64,000 nucleotides of DNA from Gonium pectorale (lineage: Eukaryota; Chlorophyta; Chlorophyceae; Chlamydomonadales; Volvocaceae): positions 1,181,867-1,245,866 of the forward strand of contig LSYV01000011.1 in assembly GCA_001584585.1 (NCBI GenBank), written 5' to 3'. Of this stretch, positions 20,988-31,934 are shown piece after piece; position 1 is the stretch's first letter; the number at the start of each line of letters is the position of its first letter. The translations under genes were made by a program, and so were the position numbers. The notes under the pieces are model-generated. The model was given only the letters and a program-made list of their open reading frames with translations, had not been told where the DNA came from and did no database searches.

Positions 20988-23900
20988 ATGGGCAACGTGC
21001 TGGAGCCCGTGAAGACCCCCTGTTTCGGCCACGCCTTTGGTCCGTTGACCGACAGCGTGCTCCACTCGCCCGCGACCAAGCCTTCAAGGGCCAGGCCAAA
21101 AGCACTGGCGAGCATGTCGGGCTACCCAGCTCGCGTGGCCGGGTGCATGCTGGGGAAGTTCGCGGGCGACGTGCTCGGCGCGCCGGTGGAGGGATGGGCT
21201 GCGGAGGACATCAGGAGCGTGTATCCCGACGGCCTGACGTCCTTCGCCCACACCGAGCGCGGGTGCGTGGCTGCTCCAGCTGCTGCATGCCAAGAGTTTG
21301 TCGTGCGTCACGGCGCTATTTACGCTGTGCGTTTTGCTGCAGGCTCCAGCGCGCGCCGCCGATTTCCAAATTACCGTATGCAGCGCTTGGCGCCTGGCGC
21401 TGACTACCTCTCCCATCACCCCCATTGCCCGCCCGCACACCCCCCCCCGTCCCCGTCCGTGTCCTGGCCAACCTGCTGTGGTGGCCGCGCGGCGGCCTCG
21501 TAACACGTAACATGTTACCAGCTACGGTTGCTACACGGGTAGGCTGGTGTGTGCGCGGACGCGTCTAGGCACGCTGTGCACTAGGCAGTTACAGGGGCAC
21601 CGGTAGTGGAGATTAAACCCGCAGTCAAGTACATCTATTAGGGGCGGCGGCGTTTCCGGCGGGAGTGGGTTTCTTCCCTGCACCCACAGGGTGAGGACTG
21701 GTCGCCTGCTGTCCCACGTATTCCCCAGCTTATCCGCGCTCTGCACCCATACACACGCATAGGTGGTGATGCCCGAGGACTGCACGCAGGCGGCCCCTGC
21801 CCGAGGTCCCGACCCGCGAACACAGTCCCCCGAGGTCCCGACCCGCGCCCCCCGTTGCCCGCGCCGCACCCCCGTTGCTGCGTGCTGCCCCCAAAGACGA
21901 CACGCAGATGGCCATCGCGCTTGTCCGCAGCCTGCTGCAGCGGGGCGGCCGCGTCGACGACGTCCACGCGGCGCGCTGCTACGCGGACGAGTACCAGAGC
22001 CATCGCGGTTACGGGGGCACGGCGTACAAGGTGCGGGGGCTGGCGGGCGGTATGTTTCGGCGGGGCGCGGGAGGGTGGGAGCGGCGAGGGTAAACGGCGA
22101 CAGCGTAGATGTTGATGGGGGGGAGGTACCGGGTGGACTTGCCAGTACTTTCCGGCGGCGACTACCGTAGGCAGCATACCGTAGTAGGGTCTGAGCTGGT
22201 AGCGCCATCGACGGGGCCCCAAAGTATCCCGCACGCTCAGTGCAGCTCACCATGCCGACCGTCACAGTACCATCGGACCGGTTTCCACGCGTTGCGACAC
22301 GTTTCCCATTTTCGCTACCTCCCGCGCCGCGCCGGCCGCGGCCAATGCCCGGCGCCGTGCAGGTCCTGGCATGCATCAAGCGGCACGGCATCAACTCTGA
22401 GTCCATCAAGACCATCGGCACCGAGTTCATCCCAAGCGGCTCCTTCGGGAACGGGGGGGCCATGCGCATCGCACCGCTGGGCCTGGTATACCGGTGAGCT
22501 GCGGGCCTCCGGGCCGGGGATGCGTGCCGTGGCTCAGGCCGTTGCGCTGCTGCGCCGTTGCTCTGCTCGCCAGGGACCTCGTCCTCGGTTATAAGGGGAA
22601 GGGCAGCGGGTTAGCTGGATGGGGAGCGGTCAACTGGACCCGTCGGCAATCCCACTGGGTACGCCACAGTGCGACGCCGGCGCAGCGGCCGCGCGCCCCT
22701 GCCCCTTGCCCCCTGCAACAGTGCCCCCTGGCGAGCATCAGGGTTCCTGCATGCTGCGTGCAAGAGGACTCTTGCGGCATACTGGCTGCCCGGGTAGGGG
22801 GGTCCGTTACACCTGGCCCAGCAGGCTGCACTCGGTCCATGTCCCCGCCCGGCTCTGGTGGACTAGCCCCACAACCACGCCAGGTGATTCGCCGCTCACC
22901 GCCCCGCTCTGGGCCCGCTTGCGCCGCTGCAGCCACGCGCCGCCCGCCGTCCTCCGCAGCGCCGTCGCTGCCGCGCTGCGCTGCACACACGTCCACCCCA
23001 CAGCGCTGGACGGCGCCTTGGTGGTCGCGCTGGCAGTGGGCTACCTAGCAACCCGGGCCCCCGGCGCCGCGACGGCGCGGAGCCCCCGCTCCCCCTCCCG
23101 CTCCCCACCTCAAGCCGCCGGCTCCAGCCCGCCCGCTGCGACCCAAGGGTCAGCGATTGATGGTCAGAGCAGCTACACGGGGGGCGCAGGGGGCGCCGCG
23201 GCTGGCCCGGGCGCCGGTGGCACCGTTGGGTCCCCGGGGCGTCGGGCGGGCGAGGCCAGCGACGGCGTGGCCACCCCGGCGGGGCTCCTAGGGCACCTAC
23301 TGGCGCACAGCGCGTACCTGGAGACGGCGGAGATGGTGGAGAAGCTGCGGGCGGTGCAGGCGGCTCTGGGGACGGTGCGTGTTTTGCGGAGGGAGGGGTG
23401 GGAGCGCTAGGGTACGGTACTGGCGCCGGAAGGGGAGTGGAGCGGAGAGCGCTGGGTGCAGGGGGCTGCGCTGTGGCTGGGACGCGGCTGCTTGCGGAGG
23501 AGGCATGGGAAGGGGACAACACAAGCGCAGGCGGGAAGACATGGGAAGGGGAAAACACCTACCACTAACTACCACCACCCGACGAGAATTGTGTGTATGT
23601 GTTCCGTGGGATGCGTGCCTGTCTTTGGCCTCTCGAGCCCTTTTCGCCCTCCCGGCCATCGGCCCTGCCACCCGCAGGCGTCGGAGTTCAAGCCCGCCTC
23701 CCAGCCGTGGCACAGCTACTTTGCGTCGCGTGGATGGGCAGCGGAGCTGCAGCTGCAGGCAACAGTAGCCGAGAAGTTCCAGATCCGCGCCGACGACGCC
23801 GCTGCCGCGGCGGTGGCGGCGCTGTGCTGGCACTGGGCGTGCCCGGAGGACGCCGTGGTGGCGGCGGTGCACTACGGGGGCGACACCGACACAGTTGCGG

Positions 23901-24355
23901 CGATCACGGGTGGGGGCTGTGTTGCTGCTGGACGCGGTACGGCGCAGTGTGTAGTACACGTATTCATATCATTCTGCAAGCTGCATGTTCAAGGCAAAGT
24001 GGATGGAAGATGGTTGTTATAGGGATGGGTTGAGCATGGGACGGAGACGTGGCCGGCGGGGCCGCAGCAGCTGTCCGGCGTGGCCCGTTGCCCTGGGGGC
24101 CATTATCACGGACCTCGTGGGCTTCACCGGCGGGGCACATTCTGTGAATCTTGCCGTCCATGTCCGAACCGCAACTGGAGCTGCCCCTCCCTCACCCCGG
24201 CCGGCCGCGCACTCGCAGGCGCGCTCGCGGGCGCACTGCACGGGACCTCATGGATACCGCTCCGCTGGTGGGACAACCTGGAGAACGGTCCCGCGGGTCG
24301 AGACGAGGTGCTGGCGCTGGCCACCCAGCTGGCGGCTTTGGACACCACGGCCTAG
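20988..24355 (+). CDS. ADP-ribosylglycohydrolase (ARH3-like)
   Basis: Hydrolase of the ADP-ribosyl-glycohydrolase family, which removes ADP-ribose from proteins or degrades its polymers using two Mg ions. Exons: 20988-21262, 21790-22030, 22363-22493, 22933-23374, 23678-23909, 24219-24355; phases close to give 485 residues. Start at 20988; an internal Met at 21114 begins MSGYPARVAGC, where the conserved domain starts, so the first 42 residues may be a targeting peptide or UTR. Motifs in order: GKFAGDVLGAPVEGW, DDTQMAIALVRSL (first metal site), GSFGNGGAMRIAPLG, CTHVHPTALDGALV and GGDTDTVAAITGALAGALHG (second metal site). The join before DDTQM is the weakest: the phase-compatible acceptor at 21790 adds about 35 Pro/Arg-rich residues and leaves Lys where the family has Thr before DDT. 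A Ser/Pro/Gly-rich insert lies in exon 4 (about 23060-23270). Human ARH3 is about 363 residues, so this protein is longer. Confidence 0.87.
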
Positions 24356-25240
24356 CTCGGGCCGGGCATGGGCACAGGCACGGGCCCTGTTCCGGGCTGG
24401 CCGGGTACCGTACCGGTGGTGGCGGGTGCGAGCTGCCTACAGGATGTGTTTAGGATGGGCTTTCGCAGCTGAGAGAGAAGGGGCAGGGTGGGGGCCCACG
24501 GCCCTTGTTCCGCAGCACGGGGCCCCCGGGGCCGGTGCTGCTGGCAGGGCGCTTGCCGAGCGCGGTTGCCGAGGGAAGATGGGCGGGGTCTGTCGTCGTT
24601 ACGTCGTGCAAGGGCCGCCGTCACGCACGCTGTACTAGTACCGTAATGCGGCGAGCAAGCGAGTGGTTGTGGTTGTGGACTGCGTGGGCCCTGACCCACA
24701 TGTGCCGCTTTTTCGTGTACCATACTGCTTCCTGGAGTGGTTTTGTCGGTAGCATGTGCAGGTTGGCAGGGTGGTGTAGATCCTGGCTTAGGATGCAGTT
24801 TCAAGGTGCCTGGTATTGTGGCAGTGCACAAATGTTTAGTGCTTACCCACCTCATGGCATTCCACGGCAGGGCGCTAGCCACCGTGCGGCTTAAGGATTG
24901 TGTAGCATAACTCCCAAGCGTGCATTGCGCTGGCGGAGAATGCCCAATTGATGGATGCGGCTAGAGTATGCAAAGTTATGCAATGAGGCGCCCGTGCCTG
25001 CAGGCAGCGTGTGCGTCAGAGTCGGGTGTGCGTGGATACCTGACGGCTGGTTCCAAGTTGGTGGGGAGTTGGGCGGCGGGGCGAATAGCTCTGTGTGCCT
25101 TGTAAGGCAGATCAGCTGCTGCTGGGAAAGGAGCGTTGGGCAACCGATATGTACGCTTGTACGGCGCTTTAGGCCTATGTATTATGCTTTTGGCGGTCGT
25201 CCGGCCGGTCGAGCCGCCGCGCGCGGTTACTCCTGCACGA

Positions 25241-25245
25241 TGTAA
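25241..25245 (+). terminator. TGTAA polyadenylation motif, ADP-ribosylglycohydrolase
   Basis: TGTAA about 890 bases after the stop codon, with no earlier TGTAA noticed. Assignment rests on position only. Confidence 0.4.
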
Positions 25246-26218
25246 CGATGTGCCGCGCTAATTATGCTAGAGAATGCTTCTTCTGTACCACGCTCGATGT
25301 CGGGTGTGGACATGGCTGCCTACCTGTCAGCAGGCCACGTCCATGAAACCGACATGTCAAGGAGACTCTGGACACGTGCTGACGGTTAAGCTAAGAGGCC
25401 GTGGCCAGCTCGTCGGTGCTCACTCAGGATAGCGCCCGGTCGTTGCAACGGTCGAACGGTCACTCTTGTGCCCTGCGCCTTGATGAAACACCGGCATATC
25501 TTAAGTAGTGCAAACTGTCCATCCCTGTTGTTCTCGTCTAATTTCTTCGATGTTGGCAACACTGACGCCACCTCGCACCTCATAGTCCTGAATGAAGAAT
25601 ATATTTAAGTTTCAATAGTGTGAACTAAAGCGTACATACCAATATTTGGCATAACAGGAACGAGAGGCGAAACGCTGCAAAGTCGACTACCTGTCAGGGC
25701 GTCTTCAAGGTACCTGTGTTGTGTGAAGTAGTGGATGAAAGTCATTGAAGTCAAATTGCCTCACATTTGGGCGGCGATGGCGAAGCCATGGATGCGGCGT
25801 TGTTGTCGCGGGCGAACTGGGCCTGGCCGCACTGAGACACATACGCATACATTCATTTGTATATGCACTGTGGTGTAATTGGGCAGGTTCGACAGTGGTC
25901 CGCTCGCGGAGGAGGCGGGCTGGGCAACATCTCTAGCATCAACTCGCTGGCCTTCGACCGTTGGAGACTTCAGAAACTGCTTCACAGCCTTGGTCTACGC
26001 TATCGCCGCTGTCTGGTGCTGCCAGCGTTACCAGCGCCGGGCCCCGCCCTCGACGCCATGCCCATAAGAGCCTGTAACTGAGCTGCCCCGTGGTCCCCCC
26101 CACGCGAGCAGCCCAGGCGCCCGGATGCAACGCCGGGCGCCGGGCCACACCCGTACCCGCATGTGTCTCCGGCGGATGGCGCTGCTGCTGCTGGCGATGT
26201 TAGCGGCGCCATGGCTGG

Positions 26219-26640
26219 NNNNNNNNNNNNNNNNNNNNNNNNNNNNNNNNNNNNNNNNNNNNNNNNNNNNNNNNNNNNNNNNNNNNNNNNNNNNNNNNNN
26301 NNNNNNNNNNNNNNNNNNNNNNNNNNNNNNNNNNNNNNNNNNNNNNNNNNNNNNNNNNNNNNNNNNNNNNNNNNNNNNNNNNNNNNNNNNNNNNNNNNNN
26401 NNNNNNNNNNNNNNNNNNNNNNNNNNNNNNNNNNNNNNNNNNNNNNNNNNNNNNNNNNNNNNNNNNNNNNNNNNNNNNNNNNNNNNNNNNNNNNNNNNNN
26501 NNNNNNNNNNNNNNNNNNNNNNNNNNNNNNNNNNNNNNNNNNNNNNNNNNNNNNNNNNNNNNNNNNNNNNNNNNNNNNNNNNNNNNNNNNNNNNNNNNNN
26601 NNNNNNNNNNNNNNNNNNNNNNNNNNNNNNNNNNNNNNNN
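26219..26640. other. assembly gap (422 N)
   Basis: Run of N. Open frames that appear to cross it are artefacts of the N run and should be ignored. Confidence 0.97.
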
Positions 26641-27065
26641 AGGGCCTCTCCTTTCGGCACGCGACCGTTTGGAAAGCCCTCGGACCCCTGCGGCGCCGAC
26701 TGCGGGTGGGCAGACGTATGCTGGACCGCTAGCCCTGCAAGAAGGGGCGTTGTCGAAAAGGATTCGACTCGGTATCTGCCTTGCACCTTTTTGCCGCAGC
26801 GGCGGGGGTGTCGTTGTGTGGCAGCGGCAGCACGCGCCATATGCGCGCCAGGCCCAGGAGGGTGCGTGAGGCTTCGTCCGTCGACAGGCGTGGTCCATGT
26901 TGCCGCGGTGTGTGTGTATGTGTGTTACGTATGCGTGACAGAGTGCAGAAAACAGATGTGTGTGCATGCGTGTGTGTGCTGGCAGGATGAGTGCTCCTGC
27001 AAAGGGAGGACACCTCGACTGCGCCAGGCTGGAGGAGCGCAAGCGAGGGCGAGCTGGCGGGCGAG

Positions 27066-27170
27066 GGAAGGGGAGGGGAGGGGAGGGGAGGCGGCTCGCC
27101 TGTACGCTCCGCGCGCTCAGGGCTGCAGGCCTGCCCAGTGCCCAGTGCCCAGTGCCCAGTGCCCACAGGC
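27066..27170. repeat. GGGGA tract and 7-bp tandem repeat
   Basis: GGGGA units at about 27069-27097 and GCCCAGT repeated about four to five times at about 27134-27165. Simple sequence with no function visible; such tracts may explain the nearby assembly gap. Confidence 0.7.
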
Positions 27171-27503
27171 GGGGGCGGGACGCGGGCGGCGGGAGGCACA
27201 CTGGGGCATGGCGCAGGACGTAGATCGGGTTGAGGAAGCTAAGATCGGGCGTGCGCTGTGTCCAGGAAGCGACCAGAAGGCGCGCGTACGCACAGTTGCA
27301 GTGGGACGCACCGCGGTGGCGCCGTTCGGCGTCTGTGCCGCGGCGTGTCTCTGTCGAGAGCGTTGGCCTATCTGCCATGGCGTCCGTCGGTGCGTGGTGT
27401 GTGTGGGGTCGCAGTTTCACTAGGTATGGCAGGCAGAGGTGGTGGCAGGATGGGTGATGCAGCTGCAGTAAGGGCATTGTGTGTTGTCGGATGTTGGTTG
27501 TAG

Positions 27504-28016
27504 GTGCGTGACCAGTACAGTCGTCTTTGCGGTTTTCGTAACCCCGACGCAGTGGAGCTTGACTGGAGGATCATGGGAACAAGGAAAGGGGCTCCGCGTA
27601 CGATGGCGTACGATCAATACCGCGAATGCGCTTTGGGGCATGGGGGTAACATAGAAGGGGAAAGGGGTCGCGGGGCATGGGGCATGGGGGTTGTATTGGG
27701 TAGTTCAGGGAACACAGGGGCAGTTGGGGCCAGGTGGTCCCCCCTGGTTGGGGCGGGATGCCGCTGCCCTCCTTGGGGGCCCGTGTGCTCTTCGCCCGCT
27801 ATACCTTGTTGCCAGCCGCACGTTATGCTCGTAGACGTAGCTTCCCTATTCATGTTTTTCTTTACTTGCGTGTGCATTTGACATTGCAGTGCGACCTTTG
27901 CCTGGATCCTCCCTCTACTGCGTTTGCAACCAGGCGCAAGGCGGCGGCAGGTGGTTTAGTGTAACGGCGTTTCTGTGCAAGTCAACCGCTTCCGCATGCA
28001 GATAGAGCTGCGTACG
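27504..28016 (+). CDS. possible 3' exons of an unknown gene
   Basis: Tentative. An acceptor (GGTTGTAG|GTGCGTGACC) opens a frame at 27504-27645 reading QYSRLCGFRNPDAVELDWRI and on to DQYRECALGHG, then a donor GG|GTAACA. A second acceptor (TTGACATTGCAG at about 27889) in the matching phase gives LPGSSLYCVCNQ and GGGRWFSV before a stop near 28013. The amino-acid mix is less biased than shadow frames nearby and the Cys-x-Cys segment recalls a small zinc-binding motif, but I recognise no family. Upstream exons may be in the N gap. Confidence 0.28.
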
Positions 28017-28074
28017 GGCACATACCTTCTGCGCCTGGGATTTCAGCACCTGTGTCCTGCCGCCGTTGAACGGG

Positions 28075-28131
28075 GCAGCGGCATGTGTGCATGCGGCGAG
28101 AGGCAGCGGCATGTGTGCATGCGGCTAGAGG
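28075..28131. repeat. 28-bp direct duplication
   Basis: A unit containing GGCAGCGGCATGTGTGCATG occurs twice in tandem with few differences, about 390 bases before the CONSTANS-like start codon. It could be part of the promoter; nothing shows this directly. Confidence 0.6.
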
Positions 28132-28516
28132 AAGCGGAACAAGCATGAAGCCGACTCGCGACGCACATGAATGGGCATGGGTAACGTCTGGATAATGAAA
28201 ACGCGGGGACAAACGCCACCTCCAAGAACTCCCAGAAGTGCAAGGACCTCTGCGTTGCCATAACCGGAGCTGGCACTTAGTGAACAGGATAGGTCTGCAT
28301 AAATACAAAGGAGAAACATTGCACACAAGCTCGTCCTAAACACAGGTTTCGCAGTACAAACAGCGCGACTTCAGTGCCGAGGGGCGCTTGCCGCACTCTT
28401 ATCATAAACTCAATCTCCAGGGTGCTGCTCTTCGTCCGCATTCTAGTGCTTTGAAACTTTGTGCCTTTGAGAGAGTGAGAGTGCAGTGTGTGAGCGTTTT
28501 GCGAAAAACGAGGAAG

Positions 28517-30214
28517 ATGGCCTGCGTGGTCTGCGCCGCTAAGGCCACCGTCTACTGTGACAATGACAAGGCGCTGCTTTGCAAGGATTGCGACACGCGC
28601 ATCCACATGAGCAACGCGGTGCGGGGAACTGGAGCTGGGGCTCATCCCCTTGCGCTTTTTTTTGGCTCGCGCCCTTTGCGCCTTGGCGCTGTGGCTTTGC
28701 GCTGATGTGAGCTGCCTTTAATGCAGGTCGCTGCACGCCACGTGCGCCGGGTTCCCTGCGAGGGGGGCTGCCGAGGAGGTGCATCGCTGTTCTGCCGCTG
28801 TGACAACGCCTACATGTGTGACGGCTGCCACAGCTCCAACCCTCTGGCATCAAGCCACAAGGTGGAGCCGGTGGCGCCGCTGCCGGCGCTGGAGGAGGTC
28901 GGTCATAGAAGCGATGACGCCACTCTGCAGTTCGGGGCTCTGACTCGGCGCGCTCCTCGCCCATACTGCAGGAATTTGCTCTCCTCGAGCACGGCGCTTT
29001 CGCTGCCGATCCGTGCGAGTCAGTTGCTCAATCGGCTGCTAGCCCCGGTCTGGCCTGGTTTGTCGACGACGAGAAGGCCACCTTCCCTGAGCCGGCTGTC
29101 CTGTCGCCCACTGGCAGCGAGGCGGCGGTCGTGCCTGTCGTTTCTCCGCCCCTGGACGACCTCGCTTTCTCGGCCCCGGCGACGTTCAAGGATATCAAGG
29201 ACAAGCTCGAGTTTGAGGTTGGTCACGTTATCTTGATCACGTTATCTTATCTGTTGCAATGATGCAATAATAATCTAATCATATCTGGTGTGTTTGACGC
29301 AGCCCTTCGAGCTGGACAATGGATGGCTGGAGATGGGCTTCGACTTCACGGATATCCTCTCTGACACGCCCTCTGACGGTGAGGCTGGTGTCATATATGA
29401 CTACAACATTCATTCATTCATTGCCCGCGGGCGTCTTCGGTCGCCGAGCCTCAACGTGTTTCTCCTGCTGCACCCGCCCTCGCCCCCAGTGGGCCTGGTC
29501 CCCACCTTCGACGGGGAGGCTGCCGAGGCCATCGCGGATGCCATGGTCCCGACGTTTCCGGAGGAGCTGCCGATTGCGGAAGTCCCCTCCCAGGTGGAGG
29601 TTGGCCGGAAGCGCTTGGCGGAGGCCAACGATGACGAGCTGCCCGCCAAGGTTGGTATGGGTTCGGTTTGGGCGGGCAGGTTGCCACATCCACACTGGAA
29701 ACCCTTGGCGTTGTTGTGGCTGCCCAGCACTCGAGCAATATGGTCACATGTTGCGTTCGTATGTAGTTTTTTGCAGCAAGCTTGTCAATCGACGTGTTTC
29801 CGTACCCTTCTCCCGCGCTTGCAGGTGCCCAGCCTGGCCCCGGAGCTGTCGCAGCCTTCCCAGGCGCTCTTCTCCATGGTCCCACCGGCGCACATGCTCT
29901 TCCCCATGATCCCGCCTGCGCCGGTGCAGCCCCCAGCGCCAGCCCCCGCTCCCAAGAGCAATGCTGCCTCATATCAGGCGGCGCTCGCGGCGGGCGCAAA
30001 CCTGACGCGCGAGCAGCGTGTGGCGCGCTACCGGGAGAAGCGGAAGAACCGCAAGTTCGAGAAGACGATTCGCTATGCGTCGCGCAAGGCGTACGCGGAG
30101 ATCCGCCCCCGCATCAAGGGACGGTTTGCCAAGAAGGAGGAGATTGAGGCCTGGAAGGCCGCCCACGGTGGAGAGGACGCCGTGGTCCCGGAGGTGCTTG
30201 ACGGCGATTTCTAA
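28517..30214 (+). CDS. CO: CONSTANS-like B-box/CCT transcriptional regulator
   Basis: Nuclear regulator of the CONSTANS family; in Chlamydomonas the single CO homologue links day length to starch and growth responses. Exons: 28517-28618, 28727-28897, 28972-29217, 29303-29378, 29490-29650, 29825-30214, giving 381 residues with all phases consistent. B-box 1 at about residues 3-40 ([26 protein letters not shown]) and B-box 2 at about 44-80 ([26 protein letters not shown]). The middle is acidic and Pro-rich. The CCT domain near 305-350 contains [19 protein letters not shown] and [18 protein letters not shown], used for DNA binding and partner contacts. The ATG is the first in the transcript-like leader. 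An intron separates the two B-boxes. The 3' UTR appears long (next TGTAA at 31503). The homology is strong; the physiological role is taken from the relative. Confidence 0.93.
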
Positions 30215-31685
30215 ATCCTGTCCGATTTTGGACTCTGCCTGTATTAAGGCAGTTGGAGGGCCTCTAGTGGTACATGGGGAAGGTACTGTATTGGGCTAGT
30301 TTTTCGCGGAGGACGCCTGGTATATTCCCGCCCTTTGCTTCGGCCGAACTACTGACACGTAAACCCTTCACGAAGAACACAGTGTTTAGTATCTGGGCTT
30401 AGCCCCATGCGCATGGCATTGCCACCACACGGGAGCCCTTATTCACTGGCAGCGGGGTCGCGGATGCGGCTGGCTTGGGTGCCTTATGTTTGTCTTATGT
30501 TCCGTAACGCAGCTCATGTATGAGTAGTCGTCTGGGGCGGATCGAGGAAGTCGAAGGCCCTGGGGCCTGTTTGTATGTCATATGTGGGTTAGGCCCGCAC
30601 AGTACGGGGTTCGCGAGTTGCCTTTCTGACGGCCCGCTTAAATTGTTGAGTGTCGTACATCCGTCGGGTTGGAGGTTTTGCCTCGCGGGCAAGGGCCCGC
30701 TCCCGTTAAAATATCGTGGAAGACATGAGGGACACGAGGGAAACGCTGTGGGCATGCAGCTATGGGTGCGTGAAGGGGAGGGTGGGGGCGGCTCTTTCCG
30801 ATGCGTTACGTGCCGCACCAGCTGCGGGTGCGTAGCCGGGAGAGCGCTGAGAGATGGCCCAGTGTCGGTGGAGCGTCAGAAGCAGCAGAACTGATGTCAT
30901 GCACTGTCGTGCAAAACAAGGTTTTGTGTGGTGCAATAGGTGTGCTGTTGTCGAAGCGTTGGTTTCGGGCGCTGGGATTGTTTGAAGTCGGTACGACGCG
31001 CGCCACGGCGCGCGTAGCACCCTACGCGGCTATCGTCGCGTTCTTGGCACGCGCTTGTGTGTGCCGGCTATTTATGGGTACTGCATGCCATTTGGCTCCG
31101 GTAAGGGCGCATGAGGAGGCGGTTGCTTGCGGTCCTTGGTGCGCGGCATGGGAGATGTCGTTTCACTAAGGGCGCCCGTCCTCGGGGCAAGTGCTCCCCG
31201 GCAAGCTGACAAGCTCCAGTTTTGAGCATCGGAGGAGTTTCTTTGATGTGGAGTGAGAGACATTTTATGCGGTTTTCATGTAGGAATGCAGCGGTCGCTT
31301 CCTAATGGTTGGGCGTGTTCCACTGGCACGCGGAGAGAGCGAGAGAGAGAGCCCCCTGGGGGCGGGTTTGAGCGATCTGGTTGGTGGTTTTGAAGACGTA
31401 CGTGTTGTTGCTGGATGACTCGGATGCGGTTCGTTGACTCACGTGACGCAGCTCGCCCATCATAGCCCCATCATGATGGCGATGCCTTGATGCCATTAGT
31501 CCTGTAATTCACTCCCCTGATCCCACTCCCATCCAGTCCGTACTCAGCAGTATTGAGTCCGCCCCCGCGTGCCTCCGCTTCACCGTGCACACGAATCAAC
31601 CGCTGATATAGCGCCCTGTTGCGCACAGCACGCCCACAAGCATGCCGACGGTCGGGGCCGGGTGATTGATCGATCACCCAACCTT

Positions 31686-31735
31686 TGCCCCTGCTGGAAA
31701 CATCGCGCCTTCGTGCGTGCATGCATGCATATCGG
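31686..31735 (-). repeat. dispersed hairpin repeat, partial copy 5
   Basis: CTGCTGGAAACATCGCGCCT followed by TCGTGCGTGCATG matches the central part of the family; the rest is diverged and the loop side is altered. Confidence 0.5.
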
Positions 31736-31802
31736 AGTTGCTCCCACCTCCTTTGGAGTTTCCTTTCCCTTCGATCGTGTAAACACCTCCTGGTCAAGTC
31801 AC

Positions 31803-31807
31803 TTACA
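31803..31807 (-). terminator. TGTAA polyadenylation motif, makorin
   Basis: TTACA on the plus strand, TGTAA in the sense of makorin, about 130 bases after its stop. Confidence 0.45.
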
Positions 31808-31934
31808 TACGCCGTCGGCTTTCCGGCTCTGCCCTCACGCGTCACCGCCCCCCCCCCCACCCCGCCGTAGAAACGTCGGCCGACATCTCAGCGCCGCCCA
31901 ACTGCTGCCCGCTCCAACGCACGCAGCCTGCCCG

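Larger units (their letters stand above)
24356..28516. other. intergenic interval with assembly gap and possible exons
   Basis: Holds the 3' UTR of the preceding gene (TGTAA at 25241-25245), a 422-N gap, GA-rich and 7-bp tandem repeats near 27066-27170, two possible coding exons (27504-27900s) and a 28-bp duplication (28075-28131). From 24700 to 26100 I see nothing beyond spurious open frames. Confidence 0.5.
30215..31934. other. convergent 3' regions of CO-like and makorin genes
   Basis: No coding signal. The CO-like gene likely ends after TGTAA at 31503-31507 and the oppositely transcribed makorin after TTACA at 31803-31807 (TGTAA on the minus strand). A diverged copy of the hairpin repeat lies at 31686-31735. 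Confidence 0.5.

Noticed and set aside
26028..27477. Long open frames of 270-432 codons across 26219-26640
   Set aside because: They exist only because the N run contains no stop codons; the readable ends show no coding character.
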